DNA from: Chryseosolibacter sp049791675
Lineage (GTDB): Bacteria; Bacteroidota; Bacteroidia; Cytophagales; Cyclobacteriaceae
Assembly (NCBI GenBank): GCA_049791675.1
Contig: JBARAD010000299.1
Span: forward strand, 1-62,532
Reading direction: 5' to 3'
Length of the DNA: 62,532 bases
Below, piece after piece: positions 44,731 through 54,526 of this stretch. Positions within the stretch are counted from its first letter, which is position 1; the number at the start of each line of letters is the position of its first letter. A model generated the notes under the pieces. That model made no database searches. It worked only from the letters and a program-made list of their open reading frames with translations, and was not told where the DNA came from. The translations under genes and the position numbers were made by a program.

Positions 44731-45001
44731 CTCTTTGTTATTAAGTGCAAGGTTTTCAGCAAACCACATCGTAAAGGATTGTGCTTTGTTTGTAATGGCA
44801 ATCACATGACCGCCCATTCTTTCGGCCGGCAAGTCAAGCTTCTCCAGTGCTCATGATAAATATTAATCCTGGCGAATCCAAACAGATGCTGACTCCCGGT
44901 CGGGTCGAATATCCGAACGGTCAATTCTTAGCGATAACGAAGGCCTTAAATTGTTGGGTATACAGAAAAACTTCATTGATCTTTTGTGAGTCCGGCTTAT
45001 T

Positions 45002-45026
45002 CGGTTCACCTGGGAACGGTGAACCG
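45002..45026. promoter_or_regulatory. 9-bp inverted repeat upstream of the CE15 gene
   Basis: CGGTTCACC and GGTGAACCG are exact complements round seven bases (TGGGAAC). The site is about 270 bases upstream of the CE15 start and 73 bases past the stop of the DeoR gene. There is no T-run on either side, so an operator or a weak hairpin is more likely than a terminator. Confidence 0.4.
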
Positions 45027-45098
45027 TAACAGAAAAGAAAACGACAGCTGCCTGCAAGCTTCAGGGACAAGACGGGGAGGCGAGCAGAAGAAGATTGG

Positions 45099-45884
45099 TT
45101 AGGCGATAATCACTTGCACGCCGATACCTTCAAGTTTAAGTTTCTCAGCAGATGGAATGCCTTTGTCCGTTATCAGCGTATGGACCTTATTGATCGGAGC
45201 AATAAAAGCAAATCCACGTTTTTTGAATTTGCTTGAATCTGCTACTACGATTACTTTCCTGGCCATCTCTATCATGATTTGGTTTAAATGAGCCTCATCA
45301 ATGTTTGGCGTCGAGATGCCATAATCAGTATCAAATCCGTCAACCCCTAAAAACAATTTGTCGCAAAAATAGTTTTTAAAACCCCGCTCAGCCAGAATGC
45401 CTACAAGTGATAATGAGTTCTTTCTTAGCGAACCTCCGGGTACAATAACATTAATTTTTTTCTGCTCAGCCAGGTAGTTCGCTATATTAATGGCATTTGT
45501 GATAACGGTTAATTCTTCAAATTCACCCAGATTTTTTGCGATCTCGAAAGTAGTGGAACCTGAATCCAATATGATTGTATCCCCTTCTTCGATAAATTCA
45601 ATTGCTTTCTTTCCAATCTCCTTTTTTTCCAGCAGATGCTTTTTCTGTTTGTCCGATAACGGGTAATCTACCCCCACGTGGCTATGGGTGATTTTCATGG
45701 CTCCCCCGCGGGCGCGTAAAAGCATATTCTTTTTCTCCAATTGTTCCAGGTCATTCCTGATGGTCACCGAGCTTACATCTAACAACTCGCTAAGATCGTT
45801 TACACTTACTTGCCCGTTCTTATCCAGCTGACTAAGGATCGCCATCCGGCGGCTTACAGTTGATTTTACCTGCTTAGCTTTCAT
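45099..45884 (-). CDS. DeoR/GlpR-family transcriptional regulator (copy 1)
   Basis: A 261-residue repressor. The N-terminal DeoR helix-turn-helix is clear (RRMAILSQLDKNGQVSVNDL, DVSSVTIRNDLEQLEKKN), followed by the sugar-phosphate sensor domain (IILDSGSTTFEIAKNL, LTVITNAINIANYL, KLFLGVDGFD). Members are induced by phosphorylated sugars and bind direct or inverted repeats. It is a near-duplicate of the regulator at 54858-55655 and lies downstream of the aldolase/kinase pair on the same strand. A TTTATTCGCATTT motif, shared with other genes here, lies 11 bases upstream of its start. Confidence 0.92.
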   Translation of the reverse strand: MKAKQVKSTVSRRMAILSQLDKNGQVSVNDLSELLDVSSVTIRNDLEQLEKKNMLLRARGGAMKITHSHVGVDYPLSDKQKKHLLEKKEIGKKAIEFIEEGDTIILDSGSTTFEIAKNLGEFEELTVITNAINIANYLAEQKKINVIVPGGSLRKNSLSLVGILAERGFKNYFCDKLFLGVDGFDTDYGISTPNIDEAHLNQIMIEMARKVIVVADSSKFKKRGFAFIAPINKVHTLITDKGIPSAEKLKLEGIGVQVIIA

Positions 45885-45894
45885 ATCTGTACTG

Positions 45895-45915
45895 GTTGTT
45901 TATTCGCATTTCTTG
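45895..45915 (+). promoter_or_regulatory. Putative DeoR operator upstream of deoR copy 1
   Basis: The plus strand reads GTTGTTTATTCGCATTTCTTG, matching the TTnATTCGnnnTT pattern seen near the other deoR gene and agaS. It lies 11 bases upstream of the start codon at 45884, which fits autoregulation. Confidence 0.45.
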
Positions 45916-46021
45916 AAATATCCTAATATTCTTTTGGATTTAAAAATTGAAAGGTCTGTCCGATTGCCGGCCATCAGTACTCAGGTTGTCCCGGAAACTG
46001 ACTTTAGATAGCCCACTTGTC

Positions 46022-46201
46022 TCATAAAGTGACGTTCGGAATCATGTCAGAAAGGTCGGCGAGCGTTTCAACTTTGGGGTATAGGTGGTTCGTCCCTCGT
46101 TCGTAAAACAGAATTTCATTCAGACTGAAGGCCGCCATCATGATCGTGCCTGCGCCTTTGACGCTTGAACAGAACCTCGTTGAATAAAAAAGATCTTCCA
46201 T
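46022..46201 (-). pseudogene. Possible C-terminal remnant of an FGGY-type sugar kinase
   Basis: 59 codons starting at an ATG four bases after the aldolase stop. The piece FCSSVKGAGTIMMAAFSLNE followed by LADLSDMIPN resembles the last region of gluconokinase-like FGGY kinases (pattern ESSxxGAAxLAxxALGxI ... xDMI). There is no ATP-binding core, so if the match is real the gene has lost its larger part. It stays in line with the pfkB-aldolase operon. The homology is weak and by eye only. Confidence 0.35.
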
Positions 46202-46205
46202 CGCC

Positions 46206-47027
46206 TTATCCAGGAGAAATCACTGCCAGTTTTTCAATGATCAGAGCGGTAACAGACGCAGTGGCTTTCGGAAAAACTTTCCGCAGGTCTATTTCGTCAT
46301 TATCGGTTAACACGTTCTTAAGAGAACGCATGAAAATGTTCTTTGTTTCCGTGGCGAGATTTACTTTTGATATGCCACGTTCTATTGCGCTTCGCAACTG
46401 CTCATCCGGAATCCCGGAGCTTCCATGCAGCACCAGGGATGCACTTGTAGCCTGGTGAATTCTTCCGAGTAATTCAATCTGAAGTTTGGGAGGTTCCTTG
46501 TAAAATCCATGTGCCGATCCAATCGCGACGGCCAGCGCGTTTACCCCCGTTTCTTCCACAAAGCGGGCGGCTTCCTCCGGCTGCGTGAACTTGTTTACCA
46601 CCTGCGCCTGGCCAAGTTTAGCAACATATCCAAGTTCTGCCTCGACATTTGCCTTGTATTGTTGTGCCAGTTTTACAACCTCGGACGTTATTTTTACGTT
46701 ATCGGAAAAACTTTTTTCACTGGCATCAATCATTACCGAATCAAATCCTGCGCCGAGGCATCGACGCACCATTTCAACGGAACTTCCATGGTCGAGGTGC
46801 AGCCACCCTTCGACCTGATAATGGCTGAGCGCGGCGCGCGCCATGGCAACAGCTACTTCCAATCCCATGTACTGAATGGAACTCTCGGACAATTGAAGAA
46901 TGATACTCTTATTTTTTTCGGCAGCCGCCTGCAAGACCCCCGAAAGGGTTTCAAAATTATAAAAGTTAGTCGCCAGGAGCGCTTTGCCCTGTTGGCTTAG
47001 TTCCGATAATTTATTCTGTAGAAGCAT
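46206..47027 (-). CDS. Class II tagatose/fructose-bisphosphate aldolase
   Basis: A 273-residue enzyme with the class II blocks: HLDHGSS (catalytic Asp and zinc His), DSVMIDASEKSF, VEAELGYV, IGSAHGFY (zinc His) and VLHGSSGIPDEQLR (zinc His). It splits a ketose-1,6-bisphosphate into dihydroxyacetone phosphate and glyceraldehyde-3-phosphate. The size and neighbourhood (PfkB kinase two bases upstream, AgaS-like isomerase 9 kb away) favour the KbaY/GatY tagatose-bisphosphate branch over glycolytic FbaA. The closing MLLQNKLSELSQQGKALL start is normal. Co-transcribed with pfkB. Confidence 0.88.
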   Translation of the reverse strand: MLLQNKLSELSQQGKALLATNFYNFETLSGVLQAAAEKNKSIILQLSESSIQYMGLEVAVAMARAALSHYQVEGWLHLDHGSSVEMVRRCLGAGFDSVMIDASEKSFSDNVKITSEVVKLAQQYKANVEAELGYVAKLGQAQVVNKFTQPEEAARFVEETGVNALAVAIGSAHGFYKEPPKLQIELLGRIHQATSASLVLHGSSGIPDEQLRSAIERGISKVNLATETKNIFMRSLKNVLTDNDEIDLRKVFPKATASVTALIIEKLAVISPG

Positions 47028-47029
47028 AT

Positions 47030-47989
47030 TCAGATTTTGTAATTGAACGACGATTCAGCAATTGCTTTCACCCCAGCAAGATTTTCAAAAGCGGTTGTAC
47101 CCCCGGCACGGGTCGTATTGATGGCACCCGTCAGCGCGGCAAACGCAAGGCATTCCTTCAGACTCTTTCCCTGAATGAACTGGTGAATGAATCCCGCGCA
47201 AAAACTATCGCCGGCACCGATGCTGTCGACGACTTCATCGTTCAAGAATGCGGGTTGATAGATGACATCATCACCTTTATAGAGGGTTGCACCGTCCCTG
47301 CCGCATTTCACAATCAGAATATTGGCGTAACCCCGCAGCGCATCGGCTGCCTGCCGGATATCCTGTATCCCTGTCATTGCCCGCAATTCGTTTTCATTGG
47401 GAATAAAAACATCCACGTGGGGCAGCAAAGATTTAAAATCGATATCCCATCGCTCTTCCGGATCCCATTGAGGATCGAGAGAAGTCGTGAGACCGAACGC
47501 TTTCGCCTGCCTGAAAAGCTTATGCACGTCTTTTTTTAACCCGGTCGAAAGAAAGATCGAGCTGACATGCAGGTGCCTGGATGCACGCAGCAGGTTGTCG
47601 GAAACATTTTGCAGCGAAAAGAGTGACATCGCGCCAGGAAAGGTGACCATGGCCCGCTCTTCCTGAAAACTTATGGCAATGGAAGCGCCCGTACTTTGTT
47701 CCGTCACATAAACGATGTTTTCTGTATCAACCCCTTTCGCCCGCAAACTGGTTATGATCTGTTTGCCGAATTCATCACGGGCCAACGTCCCAGCAAAAGT
47801 TACTTTTGTACCCAGTACGCTGAGATTACTGGCAAAAATTCCCGAGCTGCTTCCAAGGGTTATGGTCATCTGGCCAGCCAGAACCTCTTTACCGAGCGAA
47901 GGAAACTTGTTAACCTTGTTGAGGATGATATCTACATTCAATTCCCCTGCCACAAGCACATCATAGATCTGTTTTTCTGTCGACATCAC
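47030..47989 (-). CDS. PfkB-family carbohydrate kinase
   Basis: A 319-residue ribokinase-fold kinase; a second Met directly follows the first. N-terminal signature VLVAGELNVDIILNKV, glycine-rich substrate region SSSGIFASNLSVLG, and the C-terminal PfkB motif VVDSIGAGDSFCAGF with the catalytic Asp and anion hole. It could phosphorylate tagatose-6-phosphate (or fructose-1-phosphate, or another ketohexose phosphate). The two-base gap to the aldolase gene means they work as consecutive steps. The substrate is inferred from that pairing and the AgaS-like gene at 55883. Confidence 0.9.
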   Translation of the reverse strand: MMSTEKQIYDVLVAGELNVDIILNKVNKFPSLGKEVLAGQMTITLGSSSGIFASNLSVLGTKVTFAGTLARDEFGKQIITSLRAKGVDTENIVYVTEQSTGASIAISFQEERAMVTFPGAMSLFSLQNVSDNLLRASRHLHVSSIFLSTGLKKDVHKLFRQAKAFGLTTSLDPQWDPEERWDIDFKSLLPHVDVFIPNENELRAMTGIQDIRQAADALRGYANILIVKCGRDGATLYKGDDVIYQPAFLNDEVVDSIGAGDSFCAGFIHQFIQGKSLKECLAFAALTGAINTTRAGGTTAFENLAGVKAIAESSFNYKI

Positions 47990-48892
47990 TGATCGTTTTT
48001 TATATAAGGTCTCACTTCGCGTAAGGGTCGTGGTAACATATCTTCAAAATTCAAAGTTCAAATGGTATATCCGGACACCCTCGCAACGCGTGTAATTGCA
48101 CCTTTTCGGGATGGCATATAGGTCTTAATCCTGGCTGGATGGATTCATAAAGACCGGTATCTGCGCGGGCAAAAGCACGTCGAACTTCAAGACATGCCTC
48201 ATTCCGGCGGTATCTTTTTTCGGACAAAGAAAACAGGATCTGATTTGCCGGGTATTCGATTTCATGCCTTACAGGTTGGGTTGGTGCGCAGCTATGCTTA
48301 CTTTTCCTTTCGTTACTTAAAAATGGAATGTAAAAATATTGACAAATCAACTAACATAAAAACATTTTGATGGGATACAATAAGGTTTTGAAACAAAGAC
48401 GTCAAATGATATGCCTGCCGACCTGCGTGGCATCCCAATCGGTAGCAGTGTCAAATCGTCACCACTAAACCGAATCGGGCTGGCCACGATAGATTGACTT
48501 CGCGCCGGACGCGCTGCCCTCATCCGCCGACGCATTCCACTACCTTTCACATCATTGTTCAACCGTTGGACCTGGGCACGAAATACTTATTTATCCTTGT
48601 GTTCTTAAAATTAACATTTATTTTTGCTTGGATAGATAATAGATACGAAATTTTATTGCTAAAAATGAAAGGTTTTGAAAATCATCGCCTACCTTTCAGC
48701 ATATGGATGAATCCGCAACAATGGCGCAATTGAAGTGCACACGATATCGTCTTCAATTCCGGGACACTACATTTGAGTCACAGGCGAAGAGGGCTGCAGC
48801 AGGCAACGGGGAAGCGATGAGTTTGATCTCCTGCTTCAGGCAGCGACAGATGATCCAACATTGTAATCAACAATGAGCAATACCAGGCAATT
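47990..48892. other. Long divergent intergenic region of pfkB and the S9 peptidase
   Basis: About 900 bases. Besides the possible operator at 48303, an A/T-rich promoter-like block lies at about 48590-48680. A short 22-codon frame (MKGFENHRLPFSIWMNPQQW..., start 48664) is not convincing. No other gene or terminator was seen. Confidence 0.4.
48303..48322 (+). promoter_or_regulatory. Putative DeoR-type operator upstream of pfkB
   Basis: TTTCCTTTCGTTACTTAAAA is close to the TTTTATTCGTTACTTTTA block in front of agaS. It lies 314 bases upstream of the pfkB start on the other strand and about 570 bases before the S9 peptidase, so either gene, or both, could be controlled. Confidence 0.35.
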
Positions 48893-50905
48893 ATGATTCA
48901 GGAGTTTCATCAAGACAAGCGTTTGTTCCGTATCAATGACGTTTTTGATATCCGGCATTTAAGTGAGATAAGGCTTTCTCCCGACGGTGAAAATATCGCC
49001 TGCGTCACAACCACTGCGGATCTCAATAAAAACACAAGGCAAAATCAAATCACCATTATCACTACTAAGGATAAAGAAGTCAATTATATAGCGGAAGGGA
49101 GTTCTCCATTATGGTCACCGGATGGTTCAAGGATCGCTTATCATGGATCTGAGCAAGGGCAAAGCGGCATATGGATCTATGATCTGGCAGACCGCAGGAA
49201 AAAACTCCTCACACCCACATACCACTCAGCTTACTTTGTCGATCATCTTGCTGAAAATAATTTTGTCTGGGCTCCGGATGGCCGCTACGTTGCGTATGTG
49301 AGCACGCCTCCGTTCTCTCAGCCGGAGTCAGCTGATGAAGAACAGGAGATCAAGGTGATCGACAGACTTTTATATAAGACGAAAGGCGGGTCTGGGCGGC
49401 CATTCTTCGCAGATGACCATCTTACGCATGTATGGATTATCCCTGCAACAGGGGGCGCGCCAGAATTAATAACGCCAGGTCAGTACAATGAACACTCCAT
49501 TTCCTGGTCACCCGACAGCTTGCACATTGCCTTTATCAGTAACCGCACCTCCGATCCGGACAACAATCAGCGGAATGATCTGTGGACGGTAGCTATACGA
49601 ACGAAAGAAGTTACAAGACTTACCGCGGGACCGGGCACTGCGTTCCAGCCAAGATGGTCGCCTGACGGCAGATTCGTTGCTTATCTCGCTACGCCAAGTA
49701 AAGTGAGTACAAACGATAGCCAGTCAGATGACATGCACTTGTTTATCGCAGCACGCGATGGCAGCAAAACGCAGCGCTTAACGCGCCCGTTGGATCGCAG
49801 GATAGAGAACATTCAATGGCATCCCCGCCAAGATTCCATCTATTTCACGGCCGGAAATGAGGGATCGACACCTTTGTACAAGGCGTCTCTGACCAATCAA
49901 AATATTGAAAGGATCCTTGATGATAAATGCCACATCTCTGAATATTCGCTCAGCGCCGATGGAGAAACAATTGCTTATCTGAAAGGAGATATTACACATC
50001 CAGCGGAAATTTTCATCACCGACAGCAGTCAAACGGCAGGAATCAAGATAACCAGTGAAAACCAAAAACTCCTGGATCAATGCAGGCTGCAGCAGGCCGA
50101 AGAATTCTGGTTCGATAGTTTTGATGAAACACCGGTGCAGGGATGGATCATCCGCCCGTCCATCTTTGATCCCTCTAAAAGATACCCCCTGATCCTGATC
50201 ATCCATGGCGGCCCGCACAATATGTATGGGTATAACTTTGACGCCGCGATGCAATTATTATCGGCGCACGGTTATGCCGTCGTATTCATGAATCCAAGGG
50301 GAAGCAGTGGATACGGTCAGAATTTTTCAAACGGGAATGTTTTGAATTGGGGTGGAGGTGATTACAAGGACCTGATGGCAGGACTCGATCACATCATCAA
50401 TACCTATGAATGGATCGATGAAAATAACCTGGGCGTGACGGGCCAGAGTTATGGAGGCTATATGACCAACTGGATCATCACACAAACGGATCGGTTTAAA
50501 GCGGCGATCGTGGATGGAGGTATCAGTAATTTAATAAGCTTCTCAGGTACTTCCTTATACCATTCCCTTATGGAGTCGGAATTCGGAGGGAGTATTTACG
50601 ACAATTTTCCCCTGCTCTGGCAATGGTCGCCGCTCAGGAATGTAAAGAATGTCAGGACCCCTACACTATTTCTGCATGGAGGAACAGACAATGAAGTACC
50701 TGTAACACAGGCGGAGGAAATGTACGTAGCGTTAAAGAAGCTGGGTATCCGCACTTCCCTTGTGCAATACCTGAAAGAAGGACATGGATGGCGGCCCGAT
50801 CTCAAACCCGGGAACAGATACGATCTACTCGAACGGATGCTGAAATGGTTTGATCAATATTTACAGAAGGATCCCAGCGGCGCAACGGTGCAACGGGACG
50901 CATAG
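48893..50905 (+). CDS. S9-family serine peptidase (acylaminoacyl-peptidase type)
   Basis: A 670-residue enzyme: a WD40-like beta-propeller (residues about 15-400; repeats such as SPLWSPDGSRIAY and FQPRWSPDGRFVAY) and a C-terminal alpha/beta-hydrolase. The catalytic Ser519 lies in VTGQSYGGYMTNW, Asp599 in HGGTDNEVP and His631 in EGHGWRP. The oxyanion-hole block is LILIIHGGPHNMYGYN. There is no signal peptide, so it works in the cytosol on oligopeptides or acylated residues. It begins 903 bases upstream of the neighbouring pfkB, divergently, and is followed 50 bases later by the EamA transporter on the same strand. Its link to the sugar genes is not obvious. Confidence 0.92.
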   Translation: MIQEFHQDKRLFRINDVFDIRHLSEIRLSPDGENIACVTTTADLNKNTRQNQITIITTKDKEVNYIAEGSSPLWSPDGSRIAYHGSEQGQSGIWIYDLADRRKKLLTPTYHSAYFVDHLAENNFVWAPDGRYVAYVSTPPFSQPESADEEQEIKVIDRLLYKTKGGSGRPFFADDHLTHVWIIPATGGAPELITPGQYNEHSISWSPDSLHIAFISNRTSDPDNNQRNDLWTVAIRTKEVTRLTAGPGTAFQPRWSPDGRFVAYLATPSKVSTNDSQSDDMHLFIAARDGSKTQRLTRPLDRRIENIQWHPRQDSIYFTAGNEGSTPLYKASLTNQNIERILDDKCHISEYSLSADGETIAYLKGDITHPAEIFITDSSQTAGIKITSENQKLLDQCRLQQAEEFWFDSFDETPVQGWIIRPSIFDPSKRYPLILIIHGGPHNMYGYNFDAAMQLLSAHGYAVVFMNPRGSSGYGQNFSNGNVLNWGGGDYKDLMAGLDHIINTYEWIDENNLGVTGQSYGGYMTNWIITQTDRFKAAIVDGGISNLISFSGTSLYHSLMESEFGGSIYDNFPLLWQWSPLRNVKNVRTPTLFLHGGTDNEVPVTQAEEMYVALKKLGIRTSLVQYLKEGHGWRPDLKPGNRYDLLERMLKWFDQYLQKDPSGATVQRDA

Positions 50906-50955
50906 GCGATAAATGGGCTCATAACGGACAAAAACGTTTATTTAAATTTTCAAGT

Positions 50956-51879
50956 ATGACAAAAGGAAAGCGTTGGATCAGCTTTGTGGTAATACATGTG
51001 ATGTTCATGGGAGTTTGGGGAGCCCTCATCGAGCTCCCGGAGAAAAACGGCTTCCCTGCAACACTTGGATACGTGGTATGGGCATTGACAATGGTTCCCG
51101 CTGCAATTTTGGGACTTATCATCAACAAGTGGAGGATCGAATACGACCGCAAGTCAGTTTTCCTGGGAATGACCGCGGGCCTTTTGGGCGCAGCCGGCCA
51201 ATTGGTTCTGTTCTTTACTTTGAAAATAGCGCCGGCTTACCTCGTTTTCCCTTTACTGTCATTGACTCCGCTTGTTACCATACTTCTGGCTGTGATCCTG
51301 CTGAAAGAAAAGACAGGCCGTTTGGGCTGGATCGGTATTGCGATTGCGATCATTGCGGTTCTGTTGCTGTCCTATCAACCTCCCGGCGACCAGACTGTAA
51401 GCGGGTATTTATGGATGGGACTTACCGCCATTCCATTGTTAGCGTGGGGAGCCCAGGGTTATATCATGCGATTTGCGAATGAAACCATGAAAGCAGAAAG
51501 CATTTTTCTCTATATGGCCCTCGGTTCGATCCTGCTGATTCCTGTTGCATTATACATGACCGATTTTTCTCAACCGATCAACATGGGATTTGAGGGGCCC
51601 TATCTGGCATCCATGATCCAGATCCTTAACGCTTTCGGGGCGCTCTGCCTGGTCTATGCATTCAGGTTTGGAAAGGCGATCATCATCGCACCTATGACAA
51701 CGGCCCTGTCACCCGTCTTGACAGTGGTTATCTCATTAACGATCTACGCTTTTATACCCCACCCTGTGATCATCACCGGAATGGTGCTGGCCATACTCTC
51801 TGCACTGATGATGGGTATTGAAGAAACAAAAACCGACACGGTTAGTGAAGATGAGAAGGTGAAATTAAAAAATGCCTGA
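50956..51879 (+). CDS. EamA/DMT-family transporter
   Basis: A 307-residue polytopic inner-membrane protein with about ten hydrophobic segments (ISFVVIHVMFMGVWGALIEL, VVWALTMVPAAILGLII, PLLSLTPLVTILLAVILL and others) arranged as two EamA repeats, the second starting near SGYLWMGLTAIPLLAWGAQG. The last 15 residues are charged and cytosolic. Members carry metabolites of very diverse kind. Its position beside a lyase gene and 50 bp after the peptidase suggests uptake or export of a degradation product, but the substrate is unknown. The end converges with the lyase gene (45 bp gap). Confidence 0.9.
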   Translation: MTKGKRWISFVVIHVMFMGVWGALIELPEKNGFPATLGYVVWALTMVPAAILGLIINKWRIEYDRKSVFLGMTAGLLGAAGQLVLFFTLKIAPAYLVFPLLSLTPLVTILLAVILLKEKTGRLGWIGIAIAIIAVLLLSYQPPGDQTVSGYLWMGLTAIPLLAWGAQGYIMRFANETMKAESIFLYMALGSILLIPVALYMTDFSQPINMGFEGPYLASMIQILNAFGALCLVYAFRFGKAIIIAPMTTALSPVLTVVISLTIYAFIPHPVIITGMVLAILSALMMGIEETKTDTVSEDEKVKLKNA

Positions 51880-51924
51880 GGTGCAATCGGTTTGTACACT
51901 GTGCAAATAAAATTATGAGTTTGA

Positions 51925-54300
51925 TCATTGCTCAGTTTGTATTTTGATCTTCCTTGTCCCGGTACCGGTGTCTTTAAAAACCAAAACTCCCGCGGTTGAA
52001 GTTTGAAATGTCCCTATGTTCCGGTCGTTAACATACACCGTAACGCGTTTCAGAGGCTCCAATTCAACCAAAATATGCGTCATCGCCGCAGATGATCTGA
52101 TCCGGTAATTCACCGGAAAAGGCGCTTTCTGAAAATTGTGACCTCTCGCATCCAGGCTACTGCTAAAACAAACCAGGTATGGATCCGTATCCGACTGAAA
52201 AAATGCGCCCTCCATTTTGCCATTGTCAGATCTTATATACTTCACGGGTGTCATTGCTTTCTTATCTGCACCGGAGATTTCGAAAGCATGCAGAAATGCG
52301 GTGGCCTCCTTTCGATCCCGGGCGCTTACTTCCATACGCCAATGTCCTGCTTCCCTGTTGGCAATAAATGGTTTTTCGGGAGGAAAATTCATTTTCGAGA
52401 ACCTGTTATAATATTCATAGCCCGGTCCTCCAATAACGGATATCGTCCTTCGCGCAGGCAACAGTGTTCTGACAAACATGCTTCCCGAATAAGGCACAAT
52501 TTGTCCTTCGAGTGTCAGTTCTCCCGTCCGCCTGGACTGTACTACCTTTGCATTTCTGTAGTCTCTTAACCCGGGCGCCGGCGCCTTTCCATCGATTACC
52601 GGTCGTTCCTGAAAGTGTAAAAGCCAGTATTTATCCAGTGATGTGTTCGTTACCACCCGGTCCTTTACCAGCAGAAAATCAGCCTTTGGAAGGTATAGCA
52701 ACTGCCTGTCCATCCAATCCACATCATTGCTGTAGGCCGCGGTTAAATTACTTTTCACATAATTGTATTCGTTCGACCCCTCGCCCGCATCAAAGGCGAG
52801 TACATCCGCCGTATTCAGTCCCAATTCCCCGCGCTTGTCCTCGTATTGTTTCCAATCCTGAACGCCTTGTGCTCCGCGGATGACTCTTTGTCCGCCATCG
52901 GGAAACAGGATGGTGCCACTAATTCCCTCCTTTGAAACTTCATCAGGATTGTAGACCAGCACATTGTTATGCGCAAGCGTTCTTGTTGTATAGTTCGACC
53001 AACTGTTCCCATACATGCGGGAATATCCGCCGCCATCAACAACCAGCGCTCCTTTCTTATAGATCAAAAAATGACCTTTATCAAAATGCTGGTGGTCAGT
53101 ATAATGATCGCCGGTGATATAGGTGACCATCGTTGCGTCTTCTTCCCAACCGTTTCTGAACATGATATGCTCATACGAATCCTCGCCGAGCCGCATAACC
53201 AATGGAAGTGTCTTATAAGACGGTTCGTCGGGTAGTCCCGCATCATAGGTAACCAACTGCATCCATTCATGAACATCATCGACCAGGTCGGGCCCGTAAT
53301 ACCTGGACAATTCTTTCGAGAACGAATGAACCTGCCCTTGCAAGTCACGATTTTGAATTTCCGAGGCCAACAGGTCCAGAACCGGGCGCAGGAAGGTTTT
53401 GTGAGGAACCACCCGCCCCGTTACGTCGCCAATCCGTTCAAGGGTAAAATCCGGGCGGAAGTTGGCAATGACAAATTTCGACATTGGTTCAATAAAATTA
53501 CCATAGTCCTCCCGGATGATCTTAAAGTAGTCTGTGTTGGTAGCTGTCGCCAGGCCTCTAAGGGTCATGAGAAAAGGATGAAAGACCACAAATGGAGTGT
53601 AATGATTCCCTTCTCCCCACGTTCCCTTTTTTTCCTGAAACGTGTCAAACAACTTCTGATCCTTTAGAAAAAGATCATCGATCATTTTCAGATACTCAAA
53701 GGCCTTCCTGCTGTTGTCATCGCCCTCTCCATAGATCGCGACCGCCACCATGGCAACACCCTGTAGTGATACAATGGAATAATTATGATTGATGGAAGGT
53801 GAGAGCACACCGCCTTTGAGATGCTCAGCGCCCTCCACAAGCCTGGCGGAGATCTTTGCCGCCATGTCATCGGACAATGCATTCCTGACCCAATCGAAAG
53901 CGATCGCGCTGTTATAAACAATTGCCGCAGTAGCGGTATGCTCATTAAATGCAAAAGGAGTATTGACAATATATTCCCCTACTTTTCGGGCTTTTTCCTG
54001 ATCCCCTGTCAGCAAATATTGCATGGCCATCGCCGGCAGGCTCCCCCACGCCATCTCTTCACCGCTGTTATCCACCCAGTCTTTATAAGCATCATGATGT
54101 AACCGCGACCGTAGTTCGGAAACGGTGAGTCCTCTGCCCGCTATGGCGTCATCAGCCCTGACGAACAGGCGGGGACGCAGGTTTGATATGATCGGATCAC
54201 CGTCAATACCGTGAAGATCTGATCCGGTACGAAGATCAGCCGCCACAAAAGAACAATTACCCAAAACGAGGATAACCAAACACACCAGGTACTTTTCCAT
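51925..54300 (-). CDS. Heparinase II/III-family polysaccharide lyase (second copy)
   Basis: A 791-residue secreted protein (signal peptide YLVCLVILVLGNCSFVAA). The helical N-terminal part holds EEMAWGSLPAMAMQYLLTGD and a NHNYSIVSLQGVAMVAVAIY block, the beta-sandwich part the GDHYTDHQHFDKGHFL signature (His403, His405) and YTTRTLAHNNVLVYNPDE. It splits uronic-acid polysaccharides by beta-elimination. It is visibly divergent from the lyase at 844-3228. An ACT protein, a DeoR regulator and an AgaS-like enzyme lie upstream on the same strand, which links the released product with amino-sugar use (inferred). A C-terminal GTGTRKIKIQTEQ closes the beta-sheet part. Confidence 0.85.
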   Translation of the reverse strand: MEKYLVCLVILVLGNCSFVAADLRTGSDLHGIDGDPIISNLRPRLFVRADDAIAGRGLTVSELRSRLHHDAYKDWVDNSGEEMAWGSLPAMAMQYLLTGDQEKARKVGEYIVNTPFAFNEHTATAAIVYNSAIAFDWVRNALSDDMAAKISARLVEGAEHLKGGVLSPSINHNYSIVSLQGVAMVAVAIYGEGDDNSRKAFEYLKMIDDLFLKDQKLFDTFQEKKGTWGEGNHYTPFVVFHPFLMTLRGLATATNTDYFKIIREDYGNFIEPMSKFVIANFRPDFTLERIGDVTGRVVPHKTFLRPVLDLLASEIQNRDLQGQVHSFSKELSRYYGPDLVDDVHEWMQLVTYDAGLPDEPSYKTLPLVMRLGEDSYEHIMFRNGWEEDATMVTYITGDHYTDHQHFDKGHFLIYKKGALVVDGGGYSRMYGNSWSNYTTRTLAHNNVLVYNPDEVSKEGISGTILFPDGGQRVIRGAQGVQDWKQYEDKRGELGLNTADVLAFDAGEGSNEYNYVKSNLTAAYSNDVDWMDRQLLYLPKADFLLVKDRVVTNTSLDKYWLLHFQERPVIDGKAPAPGLRDYRNAKVVQSRRTGELTLEGQIVPYSGSMFVRTLLPARRTISVIGGPGYEYYNRFSKMNFPPEKPFIANREAGHWRMEVSARDRKEATAFLHAFEISGADKKAMTPVKYIRSDNGKMEGAFFQSDTDPYLVCFSSSLDARGHNFQKAPFPVNYRIRSSAAMTHILVELEPLKRVTVYVNDRNIGTFQTSTAGVLVFKDTGTGTRKIKIQTEQ

Positions 54301-54526
54301 AATTCATTAATTAAAAAAAACTTTAAGTGTCAGTATCTTCAACCCTTGCTGAAGATACGGAAGGAAAATTTTAATAATAATCCGGACCCTGTTAAAGCGC
54401 CATCGAAGCCGGTTCATTCCAACGCACCGTCACTTTCATTCACGATCTGAACCGGTCATTTGTTTCCAGGAATCAAACATGATACATTGAACATGAGATT
54501 GACTATTGTCTGCATGGTCGCGTTTC

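Noticed and set aside
48494..48733. 79-codon plus-strand frame before the S9 peptidase
   Set aside because: Its first half spans A/T-rich promoter-like DNA and shows no coding pattern.
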